From: Cryobacterium adonitolivorans
Lineage (GTDB): Bacteria; Actinomycetota; Actinomycetes; Actinomycetales; Microbacteriaceae
Reading direction: 5' to 3'
NCBI RefSeq assembly: GCF_004402695.1
Contig: NZ_SOFL01000005.1
Location: 27,687 to 91,686, forward strand
DNA length: 64,000 nt
Below are positions 41,680 through 50,419 of this stretch, one piece after another. The position numbers and the translations under genes were made by a program. The notes below the pieces were generated by a model that saw only the letters and a program-made list of their open reading frames with translations, did not search any database and was not told the origin of the DNA. Numbering within the stretch: position 1 is the first letter of the stretch; the number at the start of each line of letters is the position of its first letter.

Positions 41680-42839
41680 GTCACACCGAAACGCCCTCAG
41701 CGCAGCCTACGGCGCGGCCAACGGCGCAGCCCGGAACCGGCTCGGTCGTCGTGTTCGCCGGGGTGGCCAAGCGGTACGGCACCCACCTGGCGCTGACCGC
41801 ATTCGACCTCACCCTGCAGGCCGGCGAACTCGTGGCCCTGCTCGGTCCCAGCGGCAGCGGCAAGACCACGGCGCTACGGGTGCTGGCGGGCCTGGAGAGC
41901 ACCGACGACGGACGCATCCTGATCAACGGCGACGACGTCTCCGGCCTGCCGACCAGCCGCCGTGACATGGGCATGGTGTTCCAGTCCTACTCGCTGTTCC
42001 CGCACCTGAGCGCGGGCGAGAACGTCGAGTTCGGGCTGCGGATGCGCCGGGTGCCGGCCGCAGAGCGCCGCGAGCGTGCCGCGGCGGCCCTGGCGCTCGT
42101 GGGCCTGGACGCCCACTACGGCCGGTTCGCGCACGAGCTCTCCGGCGGCCAGCAGCAACGTGTTGCCCTGGCCAGGGCGCTGGTCACCCGGCCCAGGGTG
42201 CTGCTGCTGGACGAGCCGCTCTCGGCGCTGGACGCCAAGGTGCGTGTGCAACTGCGCGATGAGATCCGGCGTATCCAGACCGAACTGGGCATCACGACCC
42301 TGTTCGTGACCCACGACCAGGATGAGGCCCTCGCGGTCGCCGACAGGGTCGCGGTGATGCGGGACGGCCGGATCGAGCAGGTGGGCACGCCGGAGGAGCT
42401 CTACACTCGGCCGGCGACCCCGTTCATCGCGGACTTCGTGGGGCTCAGCAACCGGCTGCCCGGGGTGGTGCGGCACGGCTTCGCCCGGGTGCACGGGGTG
42501 GTCCTGCCGCTGCTGGATCCGTCACACGCGGATGGCCCGGTGCGGGTCTACGTGCGCCAGGAAGACCTGACGCTGGTCCCGGCCGGGCAGCCAGGTGACG
42601 CCTCGTCGAACACGAGCCCGGCCGGTACGAGCCTGGCCGGTACGAGCCCCGCCGGTACGAGCCTGGCGGGGACGGTGCTGCTCTCCAGCTTCCTCGGCTC
42701 GTTGCGTCGCACGAGCGTGCAGCTAGATCAGGGCGGCACCGTCGTGGTGCAGCACGACGTCCGCGACCGGCACGAGCCGGGCGCGGCAGTGGTGGTGCGC
42801 TTTGCCGGCGCCCCTGTGCCGGTGGAAGCAGCGATCTAG
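41676..42839 (+). CDS. ABC transporter ATP-binding protein with TOBE domain (PotA-like)
   Basis: A 387-aa ATPase. Walker A is GPSGSGKTTALR, the signature is LSGGQQQRVALARAL, and Walker B is LLLDEPLSALDAK. The C-terminal TOBE domain is interrupted near residues 313-332 by a low-complexity stretch of four TS(P/L)AG units, encoded by a 15-base tandem repeat. It completes the importer operon. The -10 of the next gene lies inside its last codons. Confidence 0.92.
   Translation: MSHTETPSAQPTARPTAQPGTGSVVVFAGVAKRYGTHLALTAFDLTLQAGELVALLGPSGSGKTTALRVLAGLESTDDGRILINGDDVSGLPTSRRDMGMVFQSYSLFPHLSAGENVEFGLRMRRVPAAERRERAAAALALVGLDAHYGRFAHELSGGQQQRVALARALVTRPRVLLLDEPLSALDAKVRVQLRDEIRRIQTELGITTLFVTHDQDEALAVADRVAVMRDGRIEQVGTPEELYTRPATPFIADFVGLSNRLPGVVRHGFARVHGVVLPLLDPSHADGPVRVYVRQEDLTLVPAGQPGDASSNTSPAGTSLAGTSPAGTSLAGTVLLSSFLGSLRRTSVQLDQGGTVVVQHDVRDRHEPGAAVVVRFAGAPVPVEAAI
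42612..42671 (+). repeat. In-frame tandem repeat, 4 x 15 bp, in the ABC ATPase gene
   Basis: Four copies of ACGAGCCNGGCCGGT (small changes in copies 3 and 4) encode TSPAG, TSLAG, TSPAG and TSLAG. A change in copy number keeps the frame and alters only linker length in the TOBE region. Confidence 0.92.
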
Positions 42840-42842
42840 ACT
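42837..42842 (+). promoter_or_regulatory. -10 element of the AI-2E family gene (leaderless)
   Basis: TAGACT ends 6 bases before the GTG at 42849. It overlaps the final codons and stop of the ATPase gene. Confidence 0.5.
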
Positions 42843-42848
42843 GGTTCG

Positions 42849-44153
42849 GTGAGCACACCCACGGGAAGACCCGGCTGGTTCGGCCGCCGGCGCAAAGTTC
42901 GAACGACCCCCGCGGTCGCACCGATCACGGCGGTCCTCACGCCAGTGCAGCCGGAGATCAACGGTGTGGACGAGAACCTCCCGGCGGGCATCCGCCTGGC
43001 CGGCGCCTGGGCGTGGCGCCTGCTCGTGATCGCCGCCGCGATCGCCGTGCTGCTGTACGTGATCGTGCAGCTGCGCTTCATCGTGATCCCGTTGCTCGTG
43101 GCCGTGCTGGTGTCCGCCCTGCTCGTTCCCCTGGTCGGCTTCCTCACCCGGCACCGCTGGCCCAAGGGCATCGCCGTGGCGACGGCGCTGGTCGGCACCC
43201 TCGCGGTGATCGCCGGCCTCGTCACGCTGGCCGTCACCCAGATCGCGGCCGGTTCAGTGGGGCTGAGCGCCCGGTTCGCCGCGTCGTACGCGAACCTCAA
43301 GGAGAGCCTGGCGGCATCGCCGTTGCAGCTGAGCAACGCCGAGATCAACGGCTATCTCAGCCAGGCCGTCGACGCCCTCCAGGCGGACAGCCAGATCTTC
43401 ATCAGCGGGGCGCTGTCGCTGGGGTCGTCGCTGGGGCATCTGGCCACCGGGGCGCTGCTCACCCTGTTCAGCCTGCTGTTCATCCTCATCGACGGTGCGG
43501 GCATCTGGAACTGGATCGTCAAGATCTTCCCGCGGCGGGCCAGGCCGGCCGTCGCCGGCGCCGGCGCCGCCGGCTGGAGAACGCTGGGCAACTTCGCCAG
43601 GGTGCAGATCCTGGTCGCCACGATCGACGCCATCGGCATCGGCGCCGGAGCCGCGATCCTGGGCGTGCCGATGGCCATCCCGATCGGCGTGCTGGTCTTC
43701 CTGGGCTCATTCATCCCTATCGTCGGCGCCGTGGCCACCGGCGCCGTGGCCGTGCTGATCGCGCTGGTCTTCAACGACTGGTTCGTGGCGTTGCTGATGC
43801 TTGGGGTGGTGCTGCTCGTGCAGCAGATCGAAGGCCACGTGCTGCAGCCGCTGATAATGGGCACCGCCGTCAAGGTGCATCCGCTCGGCGTGGTGCTGGT
43901 CGTCGCGGCCGGTGCGCTGCTGGCCGGCATCGCCGGCGCCCTGTTCGCGGTTCCCGTCGCGGCCGTGCTGAACGTTATGATCAGCTACATCCACAGCGGT
44001 GCCTGGCGCGGGGGAGTGCCGCCGGCGGGAGCTGCGTCCGGCTCCATTCTGTGGCAGACGATTCCGCAGCGGCCGGGTTTCCGGCAGCCGCGCACTGTCG
44101 CCGTCACCGAGAGCACCGCCACCCAGAGCAGAGTACGAGAGACCCGTCCATGA
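42849..44153 (+). CDS. AI-2E family (PerM/TqsA-like) membrane transporter
   Basis: A 434-aa integral membrane protein with about eight helices of the AI-2E family. Family-typical parts are PKGIAVATALVGTL after the first helix pair, the soluble middle region with LSNAEINGYLSQAVDAL, and the C-terminal signature QQIEGHVLQPLIMGTAVKVHPLGV. Members transport autoinducer-2, or act as antiporters or small-molecule exporters; the substrate here is unknown. Its stop overlaps the ilvA ATG by 4 bases. Confidence 0.9.
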   Translation: MSTPTGRPGWFGRRRKVRTTPAVAPITAVLTPVQPEINGVDENLPAGIRLAGAWAWRLLVIAAAIAVLLYVIVQLRFIVIPLLVAVLVSALLVPLVGFLTRHRWPKGIAVATALVGTLAVIAGLVTLAVTQIAAGSVGLSARFAASYANLKESLAASPLQLSNAEINGYLSQAVDALQADSQIFISGALSLGSSLGHLATGALLTLFSLLFILIDGAGIWNWIVKIFPRRARPAVAGAGAAGWRTLGNFARVQILVATIDAIGIGAGAAILGVPMAIPIGVLVFLGSFIPIVGAVATGAVAVLIALVFNDWFVALLMLGVVLLVQQIEGHVLQPLIMGTAVKVHPLGVVLVVAAGALLAGIAGALFAVPVAAVLNVMISYIHSGAWRGGVPPAGAASGSILWQTIPQRPGFRQPRTVAVTESTATQSRVRETRP

Positions 44154-45406
44154 CAGACACCCCCGCAGTTCTCGCCGGCGCAGTTCTTGCCGGCCCCACC
44201 CTGGATGACTTCGAGACCGCCCGCACCGTGGTCTCGCGGGTGGCCGATGTCACGCCGATGGAAAGCTCCCGCTACCTCTCGGCGATCCTCGGCGCACCGG
44301 TCTTCCTCAAATGCGAAAACCTGCAGCGCACCGGGTCGTACAAGATCCGCGGCGCGTACAACCGGTTGTCCAAACTCACCGACGAGGAAAAGGCCCGCGG
44401 CGTCGTCGCGGCCTCCGCCGGCAACCACGCCCAGGGGGTGGCCTTCGCTGCCCGGGAGCTCGGCATCGAAGCCACCATCTTCATGCCCGTCGGCGTCGCC
44501 CTGCCCAAGCTGCAAGCCACCCGCGACTACGGCGCCCAGGTGATCCTGCGCGGGCACACCGTCGCGGAGCCCCTCCTGGCCGCCGCGGAGTACGCCCGCG
44601 AGACCGGCGCGGTCCTGATTCCCCCGTTCGACCACCCGGATGTCGTGGCCGGCGCCGGCACCCTCGGCCTCGAGATCCTCGAGCAGATGCCCGACCTCGA
44701 AACCGTGATCGTGCCGATCGGCGGCGGTGGGCTCACCTCCGGCATGGCCAGTGTGCTCAAGCAGTACTCGGCACGTCATCATCGTCGGATCCGGGTCATC
44801 GGCGTGCAGTCGGAGAACGCGGCGGCGTACCCGCCCTCTCTCGCCGCGGGGGAGGCCCTTGCGATCGACATCACCCCCACCATGGCCGACGGCATCGCCG
44901 TGGCCAAACCCGGCCTGCTGAACTTCGCCATCATCCGTGACGCCGTCGACGAGATCGTCACCGTCAGCGAAGACGATATGGCCCGGGCGATCCTCGTGCT
45001 CCTCGAACGCGCCAAGCTCGTCGTCGAGCCGGCCGGCGCCGTCTCGGTTGCCGCGATCCTGGCCGGCAAGATCTCCGACACCGGCCGCACCGTGGCGGTG
45101 CTCTCGGGCGGCAACATCGACCCGCTTCTCATGCAGCGCGTGATCAGCCACGGTCTGGCGGCATCCGGCCGGTACCTCAAGCTGCGGATTATGCTGCCCG
45201 ACCGCCCCGGCCAGCTCGCCCGCATCTCAGAGCTGCTCGCTGAGGCGCACGCCAACGTCATCGAGGTGTTGCACACCCGCCACGGCGCCGGCCTGCAGAT
45301 CAGCGAGGTTGAGCTGGACATCAGCGTCGAGACCCGCGGCCCCGAGCACCGCCAGCACGTCGTCGACACCCTGCGCGCCGCCGGGTACGATCCCCGCACC
45401 GACTAG
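44150..45406 (+). CDS. ilvA: Threonine ammonia-lyase (threonine deaminase)
   Basis: A PLP enzyme converting threonine to 2-oxobutanoate, first step of isoleucine synthesis. The product has 418 aa. The PLP lysine is K65 in NLQRTGSYKIRGAYN, the phosphate loop is PIGGGGLTSGMAS and the glycine-rich AASAGNHAQGVAFAA binds PLP. A single C-terminal ACT domain (LKLRIMLPDRPGQLARIS) would mediate feedback control. Its ATG overlaps the stop of the transporter gene upstream. A terminator hairpin follows. Confidence 0.94.
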   Translation: MTDTPAVLAGAVLAGPTLDDFETARTVVSRVADVTPMESSRYLSAILGAPVFLKCENLQRTGSYKIRGAYNRLSKLTDEEKARGVVAASAGNHAQGVAFAARELGIEATIFMPVGVALPKLQATRDYGAQVILRGHTVAEPLLAAAEYARETGAVLIPPFDHPDVVAGAGTLGLEILEQMPDLETVIVPIGGGGLTSGMASVLKQYSARHHRRIRVIGVQSENAAAYPPSLAAGEALAIDITPTMADGIAVAKPGLLNFAIIRDAVDEIVTVSEDDMARAILVLLERAKLVVEPAGAVSVAAILAGKISDTGRTVAVLSGGNIDPLLMQRVISHGLAASGRYLKLRIMLPDRPGQLARISELLAEAHANVIEVLHTRHGAGLQISEVELDISVETRGPEHRQHVVDTLRAAGYDPRTD

Positions 45407-45414
45407 GGCGCACG

Positions 45415-45443
45415 AAAAAAGGCCGGCTGCGATGCAGCCGGCC
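45415..45443 (-). terminator. Terminator of greA, shared with ilvA
   Basis: A perfect 10-bp stem, GGCCGGCTGC-GAT-GCAGCCGGCC (45421-45443). On the minus strand it is followed by TTTTTT (45420-45415), a classic intrinsic terminator for greA. On the plus strand only GTTCGTTCG follows, so it is weaker for ilvA. Confidence 0.88.
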
Positions 45444-45462
45444 GTTCGTTCGTGTGCGGCAG

Positions 45463-45951
45463 TTAGCCGGTGAAGGTCTCCACGAGGCGGATCTCCACGG
45501 CGATCTGCTTGCCGTTGGGGGTCTCGTAGCTCGTCTTCGCGCCGACCTTGAGCCCGATGATGGCTTCGCCCAGGGGGCTCTTCTCGCTGTAGACGTCCAG
45601 GTCGCTGTCGCCGGCGATCTCACGGCTGCCGATGAGGAAGCGGCTCTCGTCACCGGCGATGGTGGCGGTGATGACGGTGCCGGGCTCGACGACGCCCTTG
45701 CTTTCGGGGGCGTGGCCCACCTCGGCGGTGCGCAGCAGCAGCGTCAGGGTGCGGATGCGGGCCTCCATCTTGCCCTGCTCCTCCTTGGCGGCGTGGTAGC
45801 CGGCGTTCTCCTTGAGGTCGCCCTCGGAGCGTGCGGACTCGATCTTGTTGGCGATGTCCACCCGAGCGACGGTGCTGAGAGTGTCCAGCTCCGCAGCGAG
45901 GCGGTCATAGGCCTCCTGGGTTAGCCAGGTGACCGAGGTTTCGGTAGTCAT
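45463..45951 (-). CDS. greA: Transcription elongation factor GreA
   Basis: A 162-aa factor that rescues backtracked RNA polymerase by promoting transcript cleavage. The N-terminal coiled coil carries the acidic tip and family motif SARSEGDLKENAGYHAAKEEQ. The C-terminal FKBP-like domain ends with SPLGEAIIGLKVGAKTSYETPNGK. The ATG at 45951 has GGAGAG upstream; the frame runs further without a ribosome site. It lies after the DUF4307 gene on the same strand, as in mycobacteria. Confidence 0.96.
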   Translation of the reverse strand: MTTETSVTWLTQEAYDRLAAELDTLSTVARVDIANKIESARSEGDLKENAGYHAAKEEQGKMEARIRTLTLLLRTAEVGHAPESKGVVEPGTVITATIAGDESRFLIGSREIAGDSDLDVYSEKSPLGEAIIGLKVGAKTSYETPNGKQIAVEIRLVETFTG

Positions 45952-46103
45952 GGTTCTCTCCTTCTCGTGCTGATCGGTGGTGCGCCGGCAGATAGTGCGC
46001 CGATGGTGCCGCGGAGCGGCCGTTCGTCGCTGTGTAGGCCACGACACAGCAGGTCACGACATACAGCGGACGCCCCGACTTCTGTCAGGGCGAATACATC
46101 AGT

Positions 46104-46505
46104 CTAGGTCAACCAGCAGCGGTAAATCAATCCGGTGTTGCTCAGCTCCGTCGTGTTCACGATCTCGGTGAACGAGCGGGTGTAGTCGGTGGACGGTGCC
46201 AGGTCGATGACCTTCCAGCCCACCACAGTGAACGTCTCGTTGAGCGCCTGCACAGCGCAGCTGGCGGCGGTGTCCGTGGGCAGCGACACCTCGAAGGTCA
46301 CACTGATGCTGTTCTCGTCGATGATCTGGTGCCTGGTGTCCCTGGCTTCGATCGCGGGGCCCGCGCCGTCCAGTCCCGCCCAGACGACCCAGCCGGTGAG
46401 GATCAGGGCGAAGGCGCCGGCGACGACCCACAACACGCGGCGGTCGCGGCGGGTGCTGCCGGGGGTTCGCCCATAGCGTTCGTCGAGGTTGCTGCTCACG
46501 GCCAC
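46104..46505 (-). CDS. DUF4307 membrane protein
   Basis: A 133-aa protein with one membrane helix (VLWVVAGAFALILTGWVVWAGL) and an outer domain with two cysteines (ASCAVQALN and YRCWL). It matches DUF4307, an actinobacterial family whose gene sits between greA and mca, as here. The function is unknown. It is divergent from mca with 70 bases between the two starts. Confidence 0.88.
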   Translation of the reverse strand: MAVSSNLDERYGRTPGSTRRDRRVLWVVAGAFALILTGWVVWAGLDGAGPAIEARDTRHQIIDENSISVTFEVSLPTDTAASCAVQALNETFTVVGWKVIDLAPSTDYTRSFTEIVNTTELSNTGLIYRCWLT

Positions 46506-46575
46506 TCAGACTCCACACTCACGGTTCAACGATTAGGCTTGTACCTTAGGTTAGCTGGCATTTCTGAGGAGTTTC

Positions 46576-47439
46576 ATGACCCTGCGGCTCTTGGCAGTGC
46601 ACGCCCATCCCGACGACGAGTCGAGCAAGGGCGCCGCGACGTATGCGCACTATCGAAGCCTCGGAGCCGAGGTGCTTATCGTGAGTTGCACCGGCGGTGA
46701 ACGGGGCAGCATCCTCAACGACGAGCTTGCCAACGTGGCCATGGCCGAGCGCGACCTCGCCGGCCTCCGCCGCCGGGAAATGGCGGCGGCCCAGAAGGCG
46801 ATGGGCATCCAGCACCGCTGGCTGGGCTACCAGGATTCCGGCATGGCCGACGACGGCGGGGTGCCGAAGAACTCCTTCGCCGACGTGCCGCTGGAGTACT
46901 CGGCCGAACCCCTGGTGCGCATCATCCGCGACTTCCGTCCCCAGGTGCTCATCACCTACGACGAGAACGGCGGCTACCCGCACCCCGACCACATCCGCTG
47001 CCACGAGGTCTCCCTCGAAGCTTTCCGCGCCGCGGCCGACACCGAACGGTACCCGGATGCCGGCGCGCCGTGGCAGATCGACAAGCTCTACTACGACCGC
47101 ATCTTCAACCTCGAGCGCATGGACGCCATGTACCTCGAGCTGAGCGTCACCGAACCGGACTCCGACCTGCTCGAGCCGCTGGCCAGCGCTCGGGAACGGA
47201 TGAGCGAGTACCCGAACCTGGCCACGACGCACGTGCCGATCGGAGACTTCCTGGAGGTGCGCGATGAGGCCCTCAAGTCGCATGCCAGCCAGGTGTCGCC
47301 CACGAGCAGCTTCTTCTTCTGGCCCAACGACATGGTGCGCAAGGCCTGGCCATACGAGGACTTCCAACTCATCGAATCGAAAGTTGACACTGACATGCCC
47401 GAATCCGATCTCTTCAGTGGTGTGAGGGACGACGCATGA
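46576..47439 (+). CDS. mca: Mycothiol S-conjugate amidase
   Basis: A 287-aa zinc amidase that cleaves mycothiol conjugates so that toxins leave the cell as mercapturic acids. Zinc ligands are in AHPDDES (H11, D14) and PHPDHIRCHEV. The closely related deacetylase MshB has the same fold; the position next to DUF4307 and greA supports Mca. GAGGAG lies 4 bases before the ATG. Its presence implies that the organism makes mycothiol. Its stop overlaps the next small gene by 4 bases. Confidence 0.93.
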   Translation: MTLRLLAVHAHPDDESSKGAATYAHYRSLGAEVLIVSCTGGERGSILNDELANVAMAERDLAGLRRREMAAAQKAMGIQHRWLGYQDSGMADDGGVPKNSFADVPLEYSAEPLVRIIRDFRPQVLITYDENGGYPHPDHIRCHEVSLEAFRAAADTERYPDAGAPWQIDKLYYDRIFNLERMDAMYLELSVTEPDSDLLEPLASARERMSEYPNLATTHVPIGDFLEVRDEALKSHASQVSPTSSFFFWPNDMVRKAWPYEDFQLIESKVDTDMPESDLFSGVRDDA

Positions 47440-47684
47440 GCGGCGTGTTCTCGCCCTTGGCCGGCTTCATCCTGTCCAACACCCCGCCCCCCGAGTTCAA
47501 CCCGGACACCGTCACACCGGGCCCCTGGGGCTTCTTCGCGATCTTTTTCGTCGCCGCCGTGACCCTGCTGCTGGGTATGGACCTGGCCCGGCGCATCCGC
47601 CGCACCACCTACCGCGCCGAGATGCAGGAACGGTTGCAGGCCGAGGTCGCCGAACGCGACGCGAAGAAAACTCCCGAGGAGTAG
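47436..47684 (+). CDS. Small single-helix membrane protein, cotranslated with mca
   Basis: An 82-aa protein with one membrane helix (WGFFAIFFVAAVTLLLGMDL) and a basic, then charged, helical tail (ARRIRRTTYRAEMQERL). Its ATG overlaps the mca stop by 4 bases. A similar small membrane protein gene follows mca in mycobacteria, so the pairing may be functional. No function is known. Confidence 0.78.
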   Translation: MSGVFSPLAGFILSNTPPPEFNPDTVTPGPWGFFAIFFVAAVTLLLGMDLARRIRRTTYRAEMQERLQAEVAERDAKKTPEE

Positions 47685-47688
47685 CGCC

Positions 47689-48390
47689 CTACGGGTACAG
47701 CGGATGCGTGGCGATGATCAGGATCGCGAACCAGTGGCAGAGGAACGCCACCACGGTGAGTGAGTGGAAGATCTCGTGGAATCCGAACACCCCGGGGATC
47801 GGGTTGGGCTTCTTGAGACCGTAGACGACGGCGCCGACGGAGTAGCAGAGCCCGCCGACCATGATCAGTGTCATCATCAGGGCGTCGGCCTGGAAGAAGT
47901 CGACGATGAACATCAGCGCGCCCCAACCCAGCGCGAGGTAGAGCGGCACGTACAGCCAGCGCGGAGCGTTGATCCAGAACACCCGGAACGCGATGCCGAG
48001 GATTGCGCCGCCCCAGACCAGCGACAGCAGCAGCACGGCCTTGTCCGGCGGCAGTGCCAGCACCGTGATGGGCGTGTACGACCCGGCGATCAGCAGGAAG
48101 ATGTTGGCGTGGTCGATGCGCTTGAGCACCATGCGGGTGCGCGGCTGCCAGTTGAACCGGTGGTACAGCGCCGAATTGCCGAACAGGAGCATCGAGCTGG
48201 CCACGAAAACGGCCGAACTCCACTTGGCGGCCGGGCCGTCGGCCGCGGCCAGCAGAATGATGCCGGCGACGATGGTGACCGGGAACGTGCCGGCGTGGAT
48301 CCAGCCCCGCCAGGTGGGCTTTTCGGGAACCGGATGCTCGATCTCGTCCTCGAGGAGGGGGAGATTCGGGATGTCGTCCGTAGAGGCCAT
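47689..48390 (-). CDS. Hemolysin III family (PAQR-type) membrane protein
   Basis: A 233-aa protein with seven predicted membrane helices. The zinc-hydrolase-like residues of the superfamily are seen as SALYHRFNW early, and H-x-x-x-H in FHEIFHSLTVVAFLCHW late. The family name comes from a Bacillus hemolysin; bacterial relatives are more likely membrane-homeostasis hydrolases. It ends 4 bases from the convergent mca operon and is divergent from uppS. Confidence 0.92.
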   Translation of the reverse strand: MASTDDIPNLPLLEDEIEHPVPEKPTWRGWIHAGTFPVTIVAGIILLAAADGPAAKWSSAVFVASSMLLFGNSALYHRFNWQPRTRMVLKRIDHANIFLLIAGSYTPITVLALPPDKAVLLLSLVWGGAILGIAFRVFWINAPRWLYVPLYLALGWGALMFIVDFFQADALMMTLIMVGGLCYSVGAVVYGLKKPNPIPGVFGFHEIFHSLTVVAFLCHWFAILIIATHPLYP

Positions 48391-48396
48391 GCTGTC

Positions 48397-48402
48397 AGGA
48401 TA
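48397..48402 (-). promoter_or_regulatory. -10 element of the hemolysin III gene (leaderless)
   Basis: TATCCT on the minus strand ends 6 bases before the ATG at 48390; no ribosome site intervenes. Confidence 0.5.
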
Positions 48403-48448
48403 CGGCAGCGCCGAGGGGCGCGCGGCGCGAACGGGGGTCGGATTGAGC

Positions 48449-48454
48449 TAGCGT
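48449..48454 (+). promoter_or_regulatory. -10 element of uppS (leaderless)
   Basis: TAGCGT ends 6 bases before the GTG at 48461. With the element at 48397-48402 it forms a compact divergent promoter pair. Confidence 0.45.
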
Positions 48455-48460
48455 AACTGT

Positions 48461-49246
48461 GTGCAGATGCGGCAATTCTCCCTCGGACGCGGGCTCCTCT
48501 ACAGGGTCTACCAGCGTCGGCTGCGTCGCGGGCTGACCGCCGCGGTCCTGCCGCGGCACGTGGCCATGATCATCGACGGCAACCGCCGGTGGGCCAAGCA
48601 GCTCGGCTACGACTCCGCCGCCCACGGCCACCGGGCCGGAGCCGCGAAGATGCGCGAATTCCTGGAATGGTGCGACGATCTCGGTATCTCCGTCGTCACG
48701 CTGTACCTGCTCTCCGCCGACAATCTCACCCAGCGTCCGACCGAGGAACTCGATGCCCTCTTCGAGATCATCGCGGACCTCGCCGAGGACCTGTCGCACT
48801 ACCGTGACTGGAAGGTGCAGCAGGTCGGTTCGAAGAAGTGCCTGCCCGGCCCGCTCGAGGGCGCCCTGACCGCCGCGGAGGCCCGCACGCAGGCCAACAC
48901 AGGCCTGCACGTGAACCTCGCCGTCGGCTACGGCGGCCGCACCGAGATCACCGACGCGATGCGCAGCATCGTCGCCACCCACCACGCCCACGGCGGCACC
49001 CTCGAAGACCTCGCCGAGACCCTCACCCCCGAGCTCATCGGGCAGCACCTGTACACGGGCGGCCAGCCCGACCCCGACCTCGTCATCCGCACCTCGGGGG
49101 AGCAGCGCCTCAGCGACTTCATGCTCTGGCAGAGCGCGCACAGCGAGTTCTATTTCGTCGAGGCCCTCGGCCCCGACCTGCGCCAGGTCGACTTCCTGCG
49201 GGCCCTGCGCGACTTCGCCAAACGGCACCGCAGGTTCGGCGGGTGA
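48461..49246 (+). CDS. uppS: Isoprenyl transferase (cis-prenyltransferase)
   Basis: A 261-aa cis-prenyl transferase that condenses isopentenyl diphosphate for lipid carriers. The catalytic aspartate and pyrophosphate loop are in MIIDGNRRWAKQLG. TLYLLSADNLTQRP and the terminal PDLVIRTSGEQRLSDFMLWQ are signature segments. In mycobacteria the gene at this position encodes the short-chain Z,E-farnesyl diphosphate synthase (Rv1086), so the chain length here may be short. Its stop overlaps the next gene's GTG by 4 bases. Confidence 0.93.
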   Translation: MQMRQFSLGRGLLYRVYQRRLRRGLTAAVLPRHVAMIIDGNRRWAKQLGYDSAAHGHRAGAAKMREFLEWCDDLGISVVTLYLLSADNLTQRPTEELDALFEIIADLAEDLSHYRDWKVQQVGSKKCLPGPLEGALTAAEARTQANTGLHVNLAVGYGGRTEITDAMRSIVATHHAHGGTLEDLAETLTPELIGQHLYTGGQPDPDLVIRTSGEQRLSDFMLWQSAHSEFYFVEALGPDLRQVDFLRALRDFAKRHRRFGG

Positions 49247-50391
49247 GCGCGGCCGACACGCCCCTCGCCACCTACCTGGACGGCTTTTCCGAAGACCCCG
49301 GCTACCTGGACTACGGCCGCATCGGCCCGGTGTCCAGCGCCGTCGCGGCCGAAACGCGCGGCCAGACCGAGATCCTGGCCAGGGCCAGGTTCGGCAGCCT
49401 CGGCCACTTCGGCGAGCAGGACCTGCGGATGCGCCATGCCGTTGCCGCCGTCACCGGGTTCAGGGCCGACCAGATCGTGTCCCAGCCGAACACCAGCATG
49501 GGTCTGATGCACGCCATGTTCGGACTGACCGGTGACGTGCTGCTCTCGCCGGCGGACTTCCCGAGCTTGCCGTTCGCGGCCAGCCGTGCCGCGGAGGCCC
49601 TGCACGTGGCGACGCCGCTGTGGCTCACGGCCGCCGGCAGCGAGAACAGTGCGGGGCACGTCACGCCCGGCCAGGTGCGGGACCAGCTGACACCGACCAC
49701 CGTCGCGGTCGCCGTCAGCCTCGTCGATTCCCGTACCGGCTTCAGGGTCGACCTGGAGGGCATCCGGCAGGTGATCGGCGACAGGCTGCTCATCGTCGAC
49801 GCCATCCAGGGCTTCGGGGCGGTGGACGCCGCCTACGAGGTGGCCGATGTCGTCGTCTCCGGCGGCCAGAAATGGGTCAGGGCCGGCTGGGGCACCGGCT
49901 TCCTCGCCCTGAGCGACCGCGCCGTGGAACGGCTCACCCCGGTCGTGTCGGGTTTCACCGGCACCGAGTTTGTCGAACCCTGGGACGAGGTGCCGCCGCC
50001 GGCGCATGCGGCGTCGGCGTTCCGGGTGACCAACGGGGACGGCCCTGCCCAGGCCCGGTTCGCGACGGCGCTCGAGGAGATCCAGGCCGCGGGCCTGCCC
50101 GCGATCGAGGCCCTCGTCTGCGCCAATGTGGAACGATTGATCGACCTGGCCGACCAGTTCGCCATCCCGGTGCTCTCCGCCAGGGACGTCAGGGAACGAG
50201 CCGGCCTGGTGGTGCTCGCGCCGCCCGCTGAGCGCCTCACCGCGTTCGGTGCCGCTCTGCACAACCACGGAGTGACCGTCACGACCCGCGGCGGCACGGT
50301 GCGGCTCAGCGCGCACGCGCACCTCGCCGACGAGACCGTGGACATGCTGCGCGGCGCCTTCACGGCGTACTCAGCCACCGACGCGTACTGA
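49243..50391 (+). CDS. Aminotransferase class V-fold PLP protein
   Basis: A 382-aa PLP enzyme of the class V/cysteine desulfurase-like fold. The PLP lysine is in VVSGGQKWVRAGWGTGF, and the aspartate stacking on the cofactor is in LLIVDAIQGFGAVD. The C-terminal small domain ends with RLSAHAHLADETVDMLRGA. It may be kynureninase-like or IscS-like, but no substrate can be named. The GTG start overlaps the uppS stop by 4 bases. Confidence 0.85.
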   Translation: MSAADTPLATYLDGFSEDPGYLDYGRIGPVSSAVAAETRGQTEILARARFGSLGHFGEQDLRMRHAVAAVTGFRADQIVSQPNTSMGLMHAMFGLTGDVLLSPADFPSLPFAASRAAEALHVATPLWLTAAGSENSAGHVTPGQVRDQLTPTTVAVAVSLVDSRTGFRVDLEGIRQVIGDRLLIVDAIQGFGAVDAAYEVADVVVSGGQKWVRAGWGTGFLALSDRAVERLTPVVSGFTGTEFVEPWDEVPPPAHAASAFRVTNGDGPAQARFATALEEIQAAGLPAIEALVCANVERLIDLADQFAIPVLSARDVRERAGLVVLAPPAERLTAFGAALHNHGVTVTTRGGTVRLSAHAHLADETVDMLRGAFTAYSATDAY

Positions 50392-50419
50392 CCCCGCCGG
50401 CCACCGTGCGACGAACGTT

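Noticed and set aside
42612..42671. CRISPR-like array
   Set aside because: The four 15-base units are directly adjacent without spacers and lie in frame inside an ABC ATPase gene.
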